Below are positions 5,139-5,274 of a stretch of DNA of 5,274 bases, piece by piece. The notes under the pieces are model-generated. The model made no database searches. It saw nothing but the letters and a program-made list of their open reading frames with translations, and was not told the DNA's origin. A program made the position numbers and the translations under genes. Numbering within the stretch: the first letter of the stretch is position 1; every line of letters starts with the position of its first letter. This DNA is from Clostridia bacterium (lineage in GTDB: Bacteria; Bacillota; Clostridia; Oscillospirales; Acutalibacteraceae): the NCBI GenBank assembly GCA_017614275.1, contig JAGACE010000244.1, positions 1 to 5,274 of the forward strand. The letters are read 5' to 3'.

Positions 5139-5274
5139 ATGACTTACGAAAAACTCTTCAGCCCCTGTAAGATCGGCAATGTCGAGATCAAAAACCGTAT
5201 CGTCATGGTGCCGATGGGCGTGGATGAAGCGGAACCGAACGGCAAAGTCGGCGACCGCTGGAAAGAATACTTCG
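5139..5274 (+). CDS. Old-yellow-enzyme family flavin oxidoreductase, 3' end missing
   Basis: Only the first 45 residues are in the window. The opening, LFSPCKIGNVEIKNRIVMVP (6-25), is the conserved N-terminal strand of NADH:flavin oxidoreductase/NADH oxidase proteins (PF00724), where the (R/N)RI..(A/P)PM segment lies by the FMN. The wording is closest to the multi-domain reductases of anaerobes (2-enoate reductase, 2,4-dienoyl-CoA reductase, BaiCD/BaiH-like), which reduce activated C=C bonds using FMN, FAD and a 4Fe-4S cluster; whether the C-terminal domains are present cannot be seen. A ribosome binding site AAGAGGGG (5126-5133) overlaps the upstream stop codon, so the pair is likely translationally coupled. 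The substrate is not determined. Confidence 0.85.
   Translation, partial: MTYEKLFSPCKIGNVEIKNRIVMVPMGVDEAEPNGKVGDRWKEYF

Overview
The window looks like a chromosomal stretch of a GC-rich bacterium with Gram-positive (Bacillota-like) expression signals. Ribosome binding sites are close to AAAGGAGG, promoters sit in short AT-rich gaps, and convergent genes are separated by hairpins. The protein families also fit a gut-type anaerobic Bacillota: an XRE regulator with a membrane and zinc-ribbon tail, GtrA, a GlsB-type small membrane protein, and an old-yellow-enzyme reductase of the 2-enoate/2,4-dienoyl-CoA type. Genus cannot be read from this sequence. No mobile element, CRISPR array, tRNA or rRNA is visible, and codon use is fairly uniform, so nothing points clearly to recent transfer.

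Layout, left to right. (1) Positions 3-479 carry the 3' part of a membrane protein with a HELSH zinc-protease motif. It converges on (2) a GlsB/YeaQ/YmgE three-helix membrane protein on the minus strand (522-767), with a hairpin between the two. (3) A compact divergent promoter region (819-851) separates that gene from a plus-strand pair: an M20 zinc peptidase (886-2241) and, 24 bp later, a GtrA-family membrane protein (2266-2919). (4) After a probable terminator comes a stand-alone regulator (3009-3653): an XRE helix-turn-helix, two predicted membrane helices and a CxxC/CxxC zinc ribbon. (5) A strong bidirectional terminator (3664-3696) separates it from a convergent TetR-type regulator (3706-4272, minus). 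(6) The 237-bp gap between tetR and the divergent plus-strand genes holds back-to-back promoters, a palindrome lying inside one promoter spacer, and nested inverted repeats. (7) On the plus strand follow a 205-residue protein of unrecognised family (4510-5127) and, 11 bp later, the start of an old-yellow-enzyme flavin oxidoreductase that runs off the window (5139-5274).

Two units appear to work as modules. M20 peptidase plus GtrA is one apparent operon. TetR facing [unknown protein + OYE-family reductase] is the classic layout of a substrate-induced reductive or detoxifying pathway: TetR would repress the divergent operon until an inducer, perhaps an alpha,beta-unsaturated compound, binds. 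The least explained and most interesting parts are the tetR intergenic region and the unrecognised protein it seems to control.
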